Part shown: piece after piece, positions 1-10,400 of the stretch
Layout of the letters: each line of letters starts with the position of its first letter
Position numbering within the stretch: position 1 is the first letter of the stretch
Source of the DNA: Fodinicola acaciae
GTDB taxonomy: Bacteria; Actinomycetota; Actinomycetes; Mycobacteriales; HKI-0501
Assembly (NCBI RefSeq): GCF_010993745.1
Contig: NZ_WOTN01000004.1
Span: forward strand, 868,001-932,000
Direction of reading: 5' to 3'
DNA: 64,000 nt
The notes under the pieces: model-generated
Told to the model about the DNA's origin: nothing
Database searches by the model: none
The model's input: only the letters and a program-made list of their open reading frames with translations
Made by a program: the position numbers and the translations under genes

Positions 1-1
1 C

Positions 2-1564
2 TGTCCGCGCGGCCAGCTGCTGGTGCTCGGCGGCGACGAGGTCTATCCGACGCCGTCGCAGACTCAGTATCTGGACCGTACGCTCCGGCCGTACGCGCTG
101 GCCGAGCACTGCGACCAGGTCGACGCCAACCTGGAAGTGCTGGCGATTCCGGGAAACCACGACTGGTATGACGGCCTGGACGCGTTCAGCGAGCTGTTCA
201 GTCCGGGTCACTGGCTCGGCGCGCGCACCATGAACCAGCGCCACTCGTATTTCGCTCGCCGGCTGCCGCACGGCTGGTGGGTCCTCGGCGCCGACACCGC
301 GCTGGACGGCCGGCTCGACATCGCGCAACGCGATTTCTTCGCGACCGTGGTGGCGCCGGAGATCGGTCCGCGGGACAGCGTGATCCTGGTGCTGCCGTCG
401 CCGTTCTGGGTGACCGCGGCGCAGGACGGCGACCAGGAAAGCCTCTCGGTGCTGCGATTTTTCCGCGACCAGGTGTGCAGTGGCGGACGGCTGCGGCTGT
501 GCGTCTCCGGGGATCTGCACCATTACAGCCGATACGTGGACGACGCGCGGAAACCGGACGAGCAGGTGCAGTACGTGACCGCCGGCGGCGGTGGCGCGTA
601 TCTGCTGGCGACCCACGACTTGTGGCGCTTCTGGGCGAAACTCGACCTGTCCGGCTCGTTGCGCCGGATGCGCAAACGCCGTCCACAGTGGACGGCCACG
701 GTGACCGAGGCGGAGCGGACGGCACCACCCGGCGCCGAGACTGCTCACCTCGTGCACACCTATCCAGATCGTGGGACGTCGCGGAAGCTGAGCGTCCAGG
801 TGCTCTGGCGGATGTTCACCAACTGGCCGCTCGGCCTGTTTTTCTGCGGCATCTACCTGATCGCCACGCTCGTCGAAGGTCACGCGCTGCGCGCCGCGGC
901 GGCGTTCCAGGTCGGTTTCGGTGAGGTGCTGGCCAGGATCGCGCCGCTGTGTCCACCGACCTCGGCCGGATGCCCGCCGGCCAGACCCGGCGCGGGTCCG
1001 GCGTACGGCGCGCTGGAGTTCGCCGCCGCGCTGAGCACGTCGCCCGGTGTCTGGATCATCGTGGCGATCCTGTTGATCGCCTGTTATTCGGTGCCGACGC
1101 ACCAAAGACTGACGATCCGGTTGGTGTTGACGATCGGCCACGCCATTGTCCAGGCGGCCGCGTTTTTCGCCGTACAAGGCCTTTATCAGTGGTTCGTCAA
1201 CCTGGTGGCCCCGCACTCGTCAGGTCCGCTGTTCGTCACCGGATATCTGGCCTGGATGGTGATCGCCGGATATCTGGCCGGCCTGGCGGTTTGCGCGGTC
1301 TATCTGCTGACCGCGACCGCTTTCGGTGCCAACCACAACGAGCTGTTCTGTGCGATGCGGTTGCCGACGTACAAGAACTTCCTGCGGCTGCGCATCAAAC
1401 CGGACGGAACGCTCACGGTTTTCCCGGTGCGCATCGACAAACCGCACGCCTTCCGGCTGCTGGCCGGCCGGTTGCCGAAGAACGCCTTCGACAACTACTC
1501 GGTCGACACACAGCTGATCGAGGAGCCGTACGAGGTGCTGCCCAATCCGCTCAGCCGGAAATGA
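2..1564 (+). CDS. Metallophosphoesterase with C-terminal membrane domain (5' end outside window)
   Basis: The frame is open to the window edge and already reads in-frame coding sequence (RGQLLVLGGDE) before the first GTG at 23, so the true start lies upstream. The soluble part carries calcineurin-type phosphoesterase motifs: GGDEVYP near the start, GNHDW around residue 55, and GDLHHYSRY around residue 170, which would bind a two-metal centre. From about residue 265 on there are four to five hydrophobic segments (for example around VWIIVAILLIACYS), followed by a short soluble tail. It is probably a membrane-anchored phosphohydrolase; the substrate cannot be read. A MoxR ATPase gene follows 60 bases downstream on the same strand. 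Confidence 0.8.
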   Translation, partial: CPRGQLLVLGGDEVYPTPSQTQYLDRTLRPYALAEHCDQVDANLEVLAIPGNHDWYDGLDAFSELFSPGHWLGARTMNQRHSYFARRLPHGWWVLGADTALDGRLDIAQRDFFATVVAPEIGPRDSVILVLPSPFWVTAAQDGDQESLSVLRFFRDQVCSGGRLRLCVSGDLHHYSRYVDDARKPDEQVQYVTAGGGGAYLLATHDLWRFWAKLDLSGSLRRMRKRRPQWTATVTEAERTAPPGAETAHLVHTYPDRGTSRKLSVQVLWRMFTNWPLGLFFCGIYLIATLVEGHALRAAAAFQVGFGEVLARIAPLCPPTSAGCPPARPGAGPAYGALEFAAALSTSPGVWIIVAILLIACYSVPTHQRLTIRLVLTIGHAIVQAAAFFAVQGLYQWFVNLVAPHSSGPLFVTGYLAWMVIAGYLAGLAVCAVYLLTATAFGANHNELFCAMRLPTYKNFLRLRIKPDGTLTVFPVRIDKPHAFRLLAGRLPKNAFDNYSVDTQLIEEPYEVLPNPLSRK

Positions 1565-1624
1565 ACTTGCCTGGATGCGCGACCATGGAGACATGACCGC
1601 GTCCAGGAAGGAGAAGGCAAAGCC

Positions 1625-2692
1625 GTGCAGTCCGTCATGACAGTCACTCCGGCACAACTGCCGGAGGTCCTGTTGAACGTGGCTGTCGTGCGGCCGGTTT
1701 TCCTCTGGGGCGCGCCTGGCATCGGCAAGTCGTCGATGGTGCGCCAGTTCGCCGCCTCGCTCAACCTCGACTGCGTTTCGTTGCTCGGCACCCAGCTGGC
1801 GCCGGAAGACCTGATCGGCGTGCCGCAGATCGTCGACGGGAAAAGCCGTTTCTGTCCGCCGGAGCAGATCGCTCGCGAGGAGCCATACTGTCTTTTCCTG
1901 GACGAGCTCAACGCCGCCGCACCGGATGTGCAGAAGGCGTTTTATTCGCTGATCCTTGACCGCCGGATCGGATCGTACGAACTGCCGGCGGGTTCGGTGG
2001 TGGTCGGCGCCGGCAACCGGGCGACCGACCAGGCGCTGGCCCGGCCGATGGCTTCGGCCTTGCTCAATCGGCTTGTCCACGTACATCTGCGCGCCGACGC
2101 CGCCGACTGGCTGGTTTGGGCCGCCAACAACGGGATCCATCCGTGGGTCGTCGACTATCTGACGCAACGACCGGATCATCTGTGGAGCGCTCCGCCCAAA
2201 ACCGAGGAGCCGTTTTCCACCCCGCGGTCGTGGCACATGCTCTCGGACACCCTGCACTCGTACGGTCCGGACGTGTCCGACGAGGTGATCGGCATGCTCG
2301 GATATGGCACGCTGACGGCGGCGCACGCGTCGGCTTTTCGGGCCTATCTCAAGACAGTGCGGCACGCGTACGACTTCGACGCGATCCTGAAAGGCGACGC
2401 GCGCTGGCCGGCCGCGCCGGCCGACCGCGACCTGCTCTATTTCCTGGCCGAGACGTTTCGCGCGCGGCTGGCCCGCGAGCTGCCGGCCGACAAGCGGCAC
2501 GCCTCTCCGGCGGCCCGAAAGTTTGCCTTCCGCGCCAAGGGTTTGCTGGTCGAGCTGGCGGAGATCTCGTTGGAGATCGCGCAACTGGCGATCGCCAACA
2601 ACGACGACGGCTCGCCGTCGCTGCCGTCGTGGTTTCTGCTGGAGGCGGCGCGTGACCTGCCGCGGCTGGTCGCGGCGCGGTCCGGGTCGTGA
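1625..2692 (+). CDS. MoxR-type AAA+ ATPase
   Basis: This 355-residue protein starts at GTG behind a purine-rich ribosome site (AAGGAGAAGG). Walker A is GAPGIGKS at residues 29-36 and Walker B is CLFLDELN near residue 94, followed by a sensor-like stretch GAGNRATD. The compact ATPase with helical C-terminal region is typical of MoxR/RavA-class chaperone ATPases that partner with VWA-domain proteins. The stop overlaps the next gene's start by four bases (GTGA), so the VWA-like partner is almost certainly made from the same message. MoxR/VWA pairs are known to remodel or metallate client proteins; the client is not evident here. Confidence 0.85.
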   Translation: MQSVMTVTPAQLPEVLLNVAVVRPVFLWGAPGIGKSSMVRQFAASLNLDCVSLLGTQLAPEDLIGVPQIVDGKSRFCPPEQIAREEPYCLFLDELNAAAPDVQKAFYSLILDRRIGSYELPAGSVVVGAGNRATDQALARPMASALLNRLVHVHLRADAADWLVWAANNGIHPWVVDYLTQRPDHLWSAPPKTEEPFSTPRSWHMLSDTLHSYGPDVSDEVIGMLGYGTLTAAHASAFRAYLKTVRHAYDFDAILKGDARWPAAPADRDLLYFLAETFRARLARELPADKRHASPAARKFAFRAKGLLVELAEISLEIAQLAIANNDDGSPSLPSWFLLEAARDLPRLVAARSGS

Positions 2693-4569
2693 GCCGGCAG
2701 GCCGCGGCCAACAAACGCAAGGAGCGCCGGCTGGCTGCGCTGCAGGGTGGCTGGCGGATCGTCTACGGACATCCGGCCCTCGGCCGGCTGGCCGAGAGCG
2801 TGCCGGCGAGCGACGCCGGTTCGATGGGTGGCACGTACGCGGTCGTGGACACCTCCGGGTGTGTCCACCAGAACACCGAAATCGACGTGGAGCCGGCCGA
2901 ATGGGCGTGGATTTTCACGCATCTGCTGCTTCATCTCGGCCTCGGTCACCTCGAGCGCGAGACGTTGCTGGAGGCCGACGCGATTTTGCCGGACGGCACA
3001 GTCGATCCCGCGTACGTGGCCGCGGGTTGCGTGGCGGCCAACCGGTTCGCCGCCTCCGTACGCGTCGGCAAACCGCTGGTCTGGCTGCCGGCTTTTCCGG
3101 ACGGCACCGAGGAAAGCCTGCGTACGAGCTGGCGCCAGGACGGCATACCGCCGGAGTTTCGCAGCTGTGGCACCGGTGGCGACGGTCCGTGCCTGGTGAT
3201 CGCCGACGACTTTCATCAGCCGCGGCCGGTCCAACCGTGGCTCAAACGGCCGGTGTATCCGGATCTTTTCACCGCTGGCCTGGCAGACGCGATCACCGCG
3301 GCGGTGCAGAGTGCGGCCGAGGCACGGGGTCAGGTCGTCCGCGGAAAGGCCATGCGTGCGTGGGACCATGCGCTGGCCTGGTTCGTGTCGTCGTATCCAC
3401 TGCTCGGCGCGGTCGCGACCGGTCTGACGATCGTCAGCGACGTGGACCTCGCGCAGGCGTGGGACATCTCGATCGCCGCCGTGAACGCCGAATTCGGCGA
3501 GATCTATGTGAATCCTTACGCGAGCCTGTCGACGGACGAGTGGCGTTTCGTGCTGGCGCACGAAATGTTGCACGCCGCGCTCCGGCACGGCGACCGCGCC
3601 GATGGCCGCGACCATTACTTGTGGAATGTCGCCTGCGACTATGTCATCAACGGCTGGCTGGTCGACATGGCCGTCGGCAGCATGCCGCCGGACTGTCTTT
3701 ACGACCAGAGCTTGGCCGGCCTGTCAGCGGAATCCATCTACGACACGCTGGTCACCGACCTGCGGCGCGCGCGAAGGCTGACGACCTTCGGTGGCCGCGC
3801 CGCCGGTGACATCCTCGGCGACTGGCTGTCCGCGCCGGCCGCGGCCGACCGCCGATCGTCTCGCCGTGCGCCGGCGTTGCCGTGGGACGGTCGCGTCAAG
3901 GGCACCAGCCTGGACGACTTCTATCGGCGTGCTTTGGCGGCAGGACTGGAATATCACCACGAGTCCGGTCGCGGCAGGTTGCCGGCCGGCCTGGAGGAGG
4001 AGATCCGCGCGCTCGACCATCCGCCGCTGGACTGGGACGCGCGGCTGGCCCGCTGGTTCGACGAGCACGTCCGGCCACCGGAGCCGGTCCGCTCGTACGC
4101 GCGTGCCTCGCGCCGCCAGGCGTCCACGCCGGACATCCCGCGGCCTGGCCGCGTGCGGCCCGAGCAGCTGGAGAAGCGGCCGACTTTCGGTGTCGTGCTG
4201 GACACTTCCGGCTCGATGGACTCCACACTGCTCGGCAAGGCACTCGGCGCGATCGCCTCGTACGCGACCAGCCGCGACGTGCCGGCGGCGCGCGTCGTCT
4301 TCTGCGACGCCGTCGCATACGACGCCGGCTATCTGCCGGTGGAGTCGATCGCCGGCAGGGTGCGCGTGCGCGGTCGCGGCGGGACGATCCTGCAGCCTGG
4401 CGTACAACTTCTGGAGCGTGCGCCGGACTTCCCCGCCGACGGGCCGATCCTCATCATCACCGACGGTGCCTGCGACGTCGTACGCGTGCGCCGCGAACAC
4501 GCCTTCCTCATCCCGGCCGGCGCCTCGTTGCCCTTCCGCACCAAGGCCCCGGTCTTCCGCGTCCGCTGA
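2689..4569 (+). CDS. VWA-like domain / putative metallopeptidase protein (DUF2201 type)
   Basis: This 626-residue protein is translationally coupled to the MoxR ATPase. The middle carries a zinc-protease-like helix, LAHEMLHAALRHGDR (about residues 285-300), followed by NVACDYVINGWLVD, as in the DUF2201 N-terminal domain. The C-terminal third has a VWA-like fold with a MIDAS start DTSGSMD (about residues 504-510) and a later ITDGACD. The HExxH-like sequence reads HEMLH, a full HExxH. The pair with the ATPase suggests a metal-dependent remodelling or proteolytic machine. Whether it is really a peptidase is unknown. Confidence 0.8.
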   Translation: MSRQAAANKRKERRLAALQGGWRIVYGHPALGRLAESVPASDAGSMGGTYAVVDTSGCVHQNTEIDVEPAEWAWIFTHLLLHLGLGHLERETLLEADAILPDGTVDPAYVAAGCVAANRFAASVRVGKPLVWLPAFPDGTEESLRTSWRQDGIPPEFRSCGTGGDGPCLVIADDFHQPRPVQPWLKRPVYPDLFTAGLADAITAAVQSAAEARGQVVRGKAMRAWDHALAWFVSSYPLLGAVATGLTIVSDVDLAQAWDISIAAVNAEFGEIYVNPYASLSTDEWRFVLAHEMLHAALRHGDRADGRDHYLWNVACDYVINGWLVDMAVGSMPPDCLYDQSLAGLSAESIYDTLVTDLRRARRLTTFGGRAAGDILGDWLSAPAAADRRSSRRAPALPWDGRVKGTSLDDFYRRALAAGLEYHHESGRGRLPAGLEEEIRALDHPPLDWDARLARWFDEHVRPPEPVRSYARASRRQASTPDIPRPGRVRPEQLEKRPTFGVVLDTSGSMDSTLLGKALGAIASYATSRDVPAARVVFCDAVAYDAGYLPVESIAGRVRVRGRGGTILQPGVQLLERAPDFPADGPILIITDGACDVVRVRREHAFLIPAGASLPFRTKAPVFRVR

Positions 4570-4685
4570 ATTCTGGCCCCCCGAATCCGAGCCTGCCAGC
4601 CGCCGCCGACAGTTTCCCCGACCCTCGCGCAGGCTCCTTGCCCGATTGTCACCTGTTATGACAAACCCGCAGCTCAGGTCCCGAC

Positions 4686-4720
4686 CCGACGACGCAATCG
4701 GAATCCGATTGCGTCGTCGG
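4686..4720. terminator. Perfect hairpin, probable terminator
   Basis: Arms CCGACGACGCAATCGGA (4686-4702) and its exact complement (4704-4720) are separated by one base. It lies 117 bases after the VWA gene stop and before the SIMPL gene. There is no long T run, which is usual in actinomycetes. The rest of the 242-base gap (4570-4811) shows nothing else I can support. Confidence 0.6.
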
Positions 4721-4811
4721 TTTCGTCGTAGGTGGCGAGGAGGCTGGTTCGGAGGGACCATTTTTGGCCGTCCAGGTTGCAGGGGGCCGTACGGACCGGT
4801 TGGCTGGCCGG

Positions 4812-5405
4812 ATGGCGGAAATCGTGACGACCGGGACCGGCAAGGTGGAGCGGATCGCCGACCGGGCTCAGCTGACCGTGGCGTTCGAGGCGTCGGCGAC
4901 GACCAGGGCCGAGGCGGTCGGCGGCCTCAACACCAGGCTGGCCGATGTCGAGCAGCTGGTGCAGGCCGTCGGCGTACGCGTGGCGAGCCGGCAGCTGTCG
5001 GTCAACGAGCGCTGGGAGCGCCGGCGCCGGGTCGGCAGCGTGGCGCGCCAGCAGTACGTGCTGGTGTTCCGCGACCTGGCGCAGCTGCCCGACCTGGTCG
5101 GCAAGCTCGCCGCGATCGAGCCGGCAACCCTCGACGGACCGCACTGGCTGCTGGCCGAGACGACCGACGCGCGCCGCGAGGCGCAGGCCGCGGCGGTGAC
5201 CGACGCGCGGATCATCGCCGAAGGTTACGCGGCGGCGGTCGGCGCGCAGCTGGGTCCGCTGCTCAAACTCACCGACGAGCAGACCCATCACGCGATGATG
5301 GCGGCGTACGGCGGCGCGCCGGCGGTCGACGTGAGCAACCTCAGCCTCGAACCGGAGCTGGTCGCGGTGACCGCCACCTGTGTGACCACGTGGCAGCTGC
5401 TCTGA
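4812..5405 (+). CDS. SIMPL (DUF541) domain protein
   Basis: The start is the ATG at 4812 (MAEIVTTGTGKVERIADRAQ); an upstream TTG at 4764 in frame is less likely because homology-like sequence begins at the ATG. The TGTGxV...ADxAxLTVxF opening and the repeated alpha/beta pattern ending in VSNLSLEPELVAVTATCVTTWQL are typical of SIMPL/BP26-like proteins. The family is usually periplasmic, but no signal peptide is visible here, so this copy looks cytoplasmic. Its function is unknown; members have been linked to kinase signalling and oxidative stress. The stop overlaps the next ATG by one base. Confidence 0.8.
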   Translation: MAEIVTTGTGKVERIADRAQLTVAFEASATTRAEAVGGLNTRLADVEQLVQAVGVRVASRQLSVNERWERRRRVGSVARQQYVLVFRDLAQLPDLVGKLAAIEPATLDGPHWLLAETTDARREAQAAAVTDARIIAEGYAAAVGAQLGPLLKLTDEQTHHAMMAAYGGAPAVDVSNLSLEPELVAVTATCVTTWQLL

Positions 5406-5806
5406 TGCCTCCGCGGCTGCGCCAGGTCGTGCTCGACACCACCGATCCGCGAGCACTGGCCGAGTTTTACCGGCAGTTGCTCGGTTTCCACCTCCGGCCC
5501 GGCGACGGCGACGACTGGGCCGTCCTGCTCGATGACGACGGCCAGCCGCGGCTGGCGTTCCAGCAGGTGCCGGAGCTCGCGCCGACCACCTGGCCGGAGC
5601 CGGGCATCGCTCAGCAGATGCACCTGGATCTGACCGTGCCGTCGAAGGCGGAGCTGGACGCGCAGCACGAGCGCGCGCTCGCGCTCGGCGCGCGTCTGCG
5701 CGACGACCAGTCCGACGACGAGGAGGAGCCGCTGCGCGTGTACGCCGACCCGTCCGGCCATCTGTTCTGCATCTTCGTGGTTGCACCGCTATCTACTCCC
5801 GGGTAA
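5405..5806 (+). CDS. VOC-family (glyoxalase/bleomycin-resistance fold) protein
   Basis: This 133-residue protein has the beta-alpha-beta-beta-beta pattern of a single vicinal-oxygen-chelate module: LDTTDPRALAEFYRQLLGF at the N-terminus, MHLDLTV in the middle and VYADPSGHLFCIF at the end. Likely metal positions are the His in QMHLDL and the acidic residues before the C-terminus, but the first metal His is not obvious. The ATG overlaps the SIMPL stop by one base, so the two are probably co-translated. The substrate is unknown. Confidence 0.8.
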   Translation: MPPRLRQVVLDTTDPRALAEFYRQLLGFHLRPGDGDDWAVLLDDDGQPRLAFQQVPELAPTTWPEPGIAQQMHLDLTVPSKAELDAQHERALALGARLRDDQSDDEEEPLRVYADPSGHLFCIFVVAPLSTPG

Positions 5807-5815
5807 GTTGCGGCG

Positions 5816-6463
5816 ATGGACTCGGAATCGTTGTCCGGCCTGTCGCCGGCCGAGCTGGTCGACCTGCTGGAGACGCTCGATCCGGACGACGACCGCATCC
5901 GGCAGCTCGACCTCAACGCACTGGCCACCGGCATCGATCCGCGCAAGCTCGGCCGGGCCGACTTCGTACGCGCGCTCAGCCAGATCGACCGGCTGGCCGC
6001 CGCCGGCGCCGATCTCGAACTGTCCACATTGGATCCGGAGATCTTCGCCGGCCTGATCACCTTCGCGTCCAAAGCGCAGATCGAGTCGGTGATGGCGCAC
6101 GACCGGCTGCGCGTACGCATCCTCGACGAGATCTTCCGCCGCCTGGAAGCACATTTCCGGCCAGACCGGGCCGGCTCGGCCAGCGGCGTCGTCCATTTCC
6201 GGCTCACCGGCAGCCGCGCCGAGGACGACGGATACGATCGCTATGAGGCGATCATCGGCGACGGCAGGGCGAGTGCGCGCCGCGGTCGTACGACCGATCC
6301 GCGCGTCACGATCACCATCGCACCGGCCGACTTTCTCAAGCTCATCACCAGAAACGCCTCGCCGCCGATGCTTTTCATGACCGGCAAGCTGAAACTGCGT
6401 GGCGACATCGCCTTCGCGGCCGGCATGATGTCGTTTTTCGACCTGCCGTCGGCTAGCCGCTGA
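5816..6463 (+). CDS. SCP2 sterol-binding-domain protein
   Basis: This 215-residue protein begins nine bases after the VOC gene stop. The N-terminal half is helical. The C-terminal half (VVHFRLTG..., DPRVTITIAPADFLKLI, GKLKLRGDIAFAAGM) is a clear SCP2 lipid-binding domain, a fold that sequesters hydrophobic ligands. In actinomycetes such proteins are common and mostly uncharacterised. The last 11 bases overlap the convergent LysR gene. Confidence 0.8.
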   Translation: MDSESLSGLSPAELVDLLETLDPDDDRIRQLDLNALATGIDPRKLGRADFVRALSQIDRLAAAGADLELSTLDPEIFAGLITFASKAQIESVMAHDRLRVRILDEIFRRLEAHFRPDRAGSASGVVHFRLTGSRAEDDGYDRYEAIIGDGRASARRGRTTDPRVTITIAPADFLKLITRNASPPMLFMTGKLKLRGDIAFAAGMMSFFDLPSASR

Positions 6464-7388
6464 AAAACCCGCGGTCGGCCTCCGGGATCCAGACCTCGTC
6501 CGACCACCGGTAGTTTTCTCGCACGTACGCGACGAAAGTCGCCAGGTCGGGGTGGCGGTTCTGGGTGTGCCAGATCACCGTCCACGGATATGCCGGAGCC
6601 GGATCGACCAGCGGGATCTGCACCACGTCCGGATTCCACGGCACGCGCGATCGCTGGCCGACGAGGCAATAGCGGTCGGGACTTCTCGCGATCGTCTCGA
6701 CGTAATGGTCGAAGCCGAAGTTTGGCCCGGTGGTGTCGACCTTGATGTCGAATTTCGGCTCGAACGCGCGATAGTAGTCGGCCCACTCGGTTTCCGGGTC
6801 GACGGCGCCGGGGATCCAGACGGTCGTGCCGGCCAGCTCCGCCATCCGTACGCGCCGCCGCCCGGCCAGCCGGTGCCGGCGGCTGACCAGCAGGTGCATG
6901 GGGTCGAGGAGAGCGGGCGTGGCCAACAGGTCCTTGTCGAGCGGACCGACCGGCCGCGCGAACGCCGCGTCGACGGTGCCGTCGACGAGACCAGGCAGCG
7001 CGTGTCGCATGCCACGGTGGGAAAACGCGAGGTCGACCGGCAGGTCGTCGGTGGACTCGTGAAAGCGGCGGACGATGTCGGCCGGTGCTGACCGCGAGCT
7101 CAGCACATCGACCCGCAACGGCCGCCTCCGCGCGTGAATGACCTCGATTGCGCGATCGGCCAGGTCGAGCAGCGTCCGCGCGTGACCGAGAAACGCGCGG
7201 CCGTCGTCGGTGAGCGAGGTGCCGTGCCGCGACCGGAACAGCAGCGCGGCGCCCAGATCGGTCTCCAGCTTGCCGATCCGCTTCGAGACCGCCTGCTGGC
7301 TGACTCCGAGCCGGTCGGCCGCGTCGCCGAAAAAGCCGTCGTCGGCGATCGCCACGAAGGCGCGTACGGCACCGAGGTCGAGCTCCAT
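6453..7388 (-). CDS. LysR-family transcriptional regulator
   Basis: This 311-residue protein starts MELDLGAVRAFVAIADDGFF; an in-frame ATG 45 bases upstream (7433) is possible but would add an atypical extension. Residues 3-60 form the LysR winged helix (AADRLGVSQQAVSKRIGKLE), followed by the periplasmic-binding-like effector domain from about residue 90. It lies head to head with dnaE with a gap of about 110 bases, but nothing suggests it regulates dnaE. The effector is unknown. Confidence 0.9.
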   Translation of the reverse strand: MELDLGAVRAFVAIADDGFFGDAADRLGVSQQAVSKRIGKLETDLGAALLFRSRHGTSLTDDGRAFLGHARTLLDLADRAIEVIHARRRPLRVDVLSSRSAPADIVRRFHESTDDLPVDLAFSHRGMRHALPGLVDGTVDAAFARPVGPLDKDLLATPALLDPMHLLVSRRHRLAGRRRVRMAELAGTTVWIPGAVDPETEWADYYRAFEPKFDIKVDTTGPNFGFDHYVETIARSPDRYCLVGQRSRVPWNPDVVQIPLVDPAPAYPWTVIWHTQNRHPDLATFVAYVRENYRWSDEVWIPEADRGFFSG

Positions 7389-7497
7389 CCACAACTCCTG
7401 GTTGTCCACCGCAGCGTGTCTCTTGTTGGACATGCGTTCCAGCGAAGGGATCGAATGTCCGGACTGGAAAGGATCGTACAACCGGATGGAGTGACCG

Positions 7498-10400
7498 GTG
7501 GACTCGTACGCGCACCTGCACGTGCACACCGAGTATTCGATGCTGGACGGCGCGGCGCGGATCGCGCCGCTGCTGGCCGAGGCCGAGCGGCTCGGCATGC
7601 CGGCGATCGCCATGACCGACCACGGCAACCTGTCTGGCGCCGACGAGTTTTTCCAGCAGGCACGCAAAACCGCGGTCAAACCGATCATCGGCATCGAGGC
7701 GTACGTGGCGCCGGCCAGCCGCTTCCACAAGAAGCCGGTGGCGTGGGGAAGTGGTGACGGTGACGACGTGGCCGGTGGCGGCGCATACACGCACCTGACC
7801 ATGCTGGCCGAAAACGCGACCGGCCTGCGCAATCTGTTCCGGCTGTCGTCGCTGGCCAGCATCGACGGCTATTACCGGAAGCCGCGGATGGACCGCGAGC
7901 TGATCGGCCAGCACGCGGCCGGCATCATCGCCACCACCGGCTGCCCTTCTGGCGAGGTGCAGACGCGGTTGAGGCTCGGCCAGCCGGAGGAGGCGCTCCG
8001 TGCGGCGGCCGACTGTCGCGACATTTTCGGCCAGGACAACTACTTCCTGGAGCTGATGGATCACGGCCTGGCCATCGAGCGGTCGGTACGCAGCGGCTTG
8101 CTGGACGTCGGCCGGAAGCTCGGCCTGCGTCCGCTGGCGACCAACGACTCGCATTATGTGACCAGAGACCAGTCGGCCGCGCACGCCGCTCTGCTGTGCG
8201 TACAGTCCGGCAAGACGCTCGACGATCCGAAACGCTTCGCCTTCGACGGCGACGGCTATTTTCTCAAGTCGGCGGCCGAAATGCGCGACATCTGGGACAC
8301 CGAGGTGCCTGGCGCGACCGACGCGAGCCTACTGATCGCCGAGCGCGTGCAGCCATACGACGAGGTGTACGCACACCGTGACCGGATGCCGAAAGTCATT
8401 GTGCCGGACGGTCATGACGAGACGAGCTGGCTGCGTCACCAGGTCGCCGAAGGCCTGAAATGGCGATTGCCGGACGGTGTGCCGCCCGCGTACGCGCAGC
8501 GAGCGGAGTTCGAGATCGGCATCATCGCGCAGACCGGGTTCGCCGCGTATTTCCTGATCGTCGCCGATCTGATGAGCCACGCGCGCGCTCAGGGCATCCG
8601 AGTCGGTCCCGGCCGTGGCTCGGCGGCCGGCTCGCTGGTCGCGTACGCGCTCGGCATCACCAACCTCGACCCGCTCGAGCTCGGCCTGCTGTTCGAGCGC
8701 TTCCTCAATCCGGAGCGCGTGTCGATGCCCGACATCGACATGGACTTCGACGACCGTCGGCGCGCCGAGATGATCAGCTATGCCACCGAAAAGTACGGAT
8801 CAGACCGGGTCGCGCAGGTCATCACCTTCGGCCGGATCAAGACCAAGGCGGCCATCAAGGACGCCGCTCGTGTCCACTATGGACAGTCGGGTTTCGCGAT
8901 CGCCGACCGGATGTCGAAGGCGTTGCCGCCGCCGGTCGCGGCCAAGGACATTCCGTTGTCCGGCATTGTCGACAAGTCTCACGAGCGTTACGGTGAGGCC
9001 GCCGAGGTGCGAGCGCTCATCGACAACGACCGCGATGTCGCCAAAATCTTCGACACCGCTCGGGGTTTGGAAGGACTGGTGCGCAATGCCGGCGTGCATG
9101 CGTGCGCGGTCATCATGTCCGCGGAGCCGCTGATCGACACCATTCCGTTGTGGCGGCGCGACGACGGTGCGATCATCACCGGCTGGGACTATCCGTCCTG
9201 CGAGGCCATCGGCCTGCTGAAGATGGATTTCCTCGGCCTGCGCAACCTCACGGTGATCGGCGACGCCATCGACAACGTCAGGGAAAACCGTGGCGAGGAG
9301 ATCGATCTCGACCGGTTGACGCTGGACGACCGCCGGACGTACGAACTGCTGGCACGCGGCGAAAGTCTCGGCGTCTTCCAGCTGGACGGCACGGCCATGC
9401 GCGAGCTGCTACGGCGGATGGGGCCGACCGGGTTCGACGACATCATCGCGGTGAACGCGTTGTATCGGCCGGGGCCGATGGCGATGAACACGCACAACAA
9501 CTACGCCGACCGGAAAAACGGCCGGCAGCCGGTGGTGCCGATCCACCCGGAGCTGGCCGAGCCGCTGGCCGACATCCTCGCCGAGACGCACGGCCTGCTC
9601 GTCTACCAGGAGCAGATCATGCTGGTCGCGCAACGGGTCGCCGGCTATTCGATGGGTCGCGCGGACGTCCTGCGCCGCGCGATGGGCAAGAAAAAGAAGG
9701 AGGTGCTGGAAAAGGAGTTCGAGGGCTTCCACGCCGGCATGCGCGACAACGGCTTCTCCGACGCGGCCGTACGCGCACTCTGGGACACGATCCTGCCGTT
9801 CGCCGGCTATGCATTCAACAAGTCGCATGCCGCCGGCTATGCGCTGGTCGGCTATTGGACGGCGTATCTGAAAGCCAACTATCCAGCCGAATACATGGCC
9901 GCACTGCTGACCAGCGTCGGCGACAACAAGGACAAGTCGGCGGTCTATCTGTCGGAGTGTCGCCGGCTCGGCATCCGCGTGCTGCCACCGGACGTCAACG
10001 AGTCCGGCCTACGGTTCGCCGCCGTCAGCAACGACATCCGCTTCGGCCTCGGCGCGGTCCGTAACGTTGGCGCCAATGTCGTCGACTCGATCATCGACAC
10101 GCGTACGCGCAAAGGAAAATACGCCTCCTTCTCCGACTTCCTCGACAAGGCCGACGTGGTGACCTGCAACAAGCGGACCGTCGAGTCGCTGATCAAGGCC
10201 GGTGCGTTCGACTCGCTCGGTCATCGCCGGCTCGCTTTGGTGCGGATCCACGAAGACGCGGTCGACGCGGTCGTGCCGGTGAAACGACAGGCGACGCTCG
10301 GCCAGTTTGACCTTTTCGGCGACTCCCTGCGGTTGCCGGTCGGCGACGAGGAATATCCGCGAAAGCAGTTGCTCGCGTACGAACGAGAGATGCTCGGCCT

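Noticed and set aside
7388-7498. LysR as regulator of dnaE
   Set aside because: Only the head-to-head position supports it. dnaE is a housekeeping gene and no T-N11-A site stood out.
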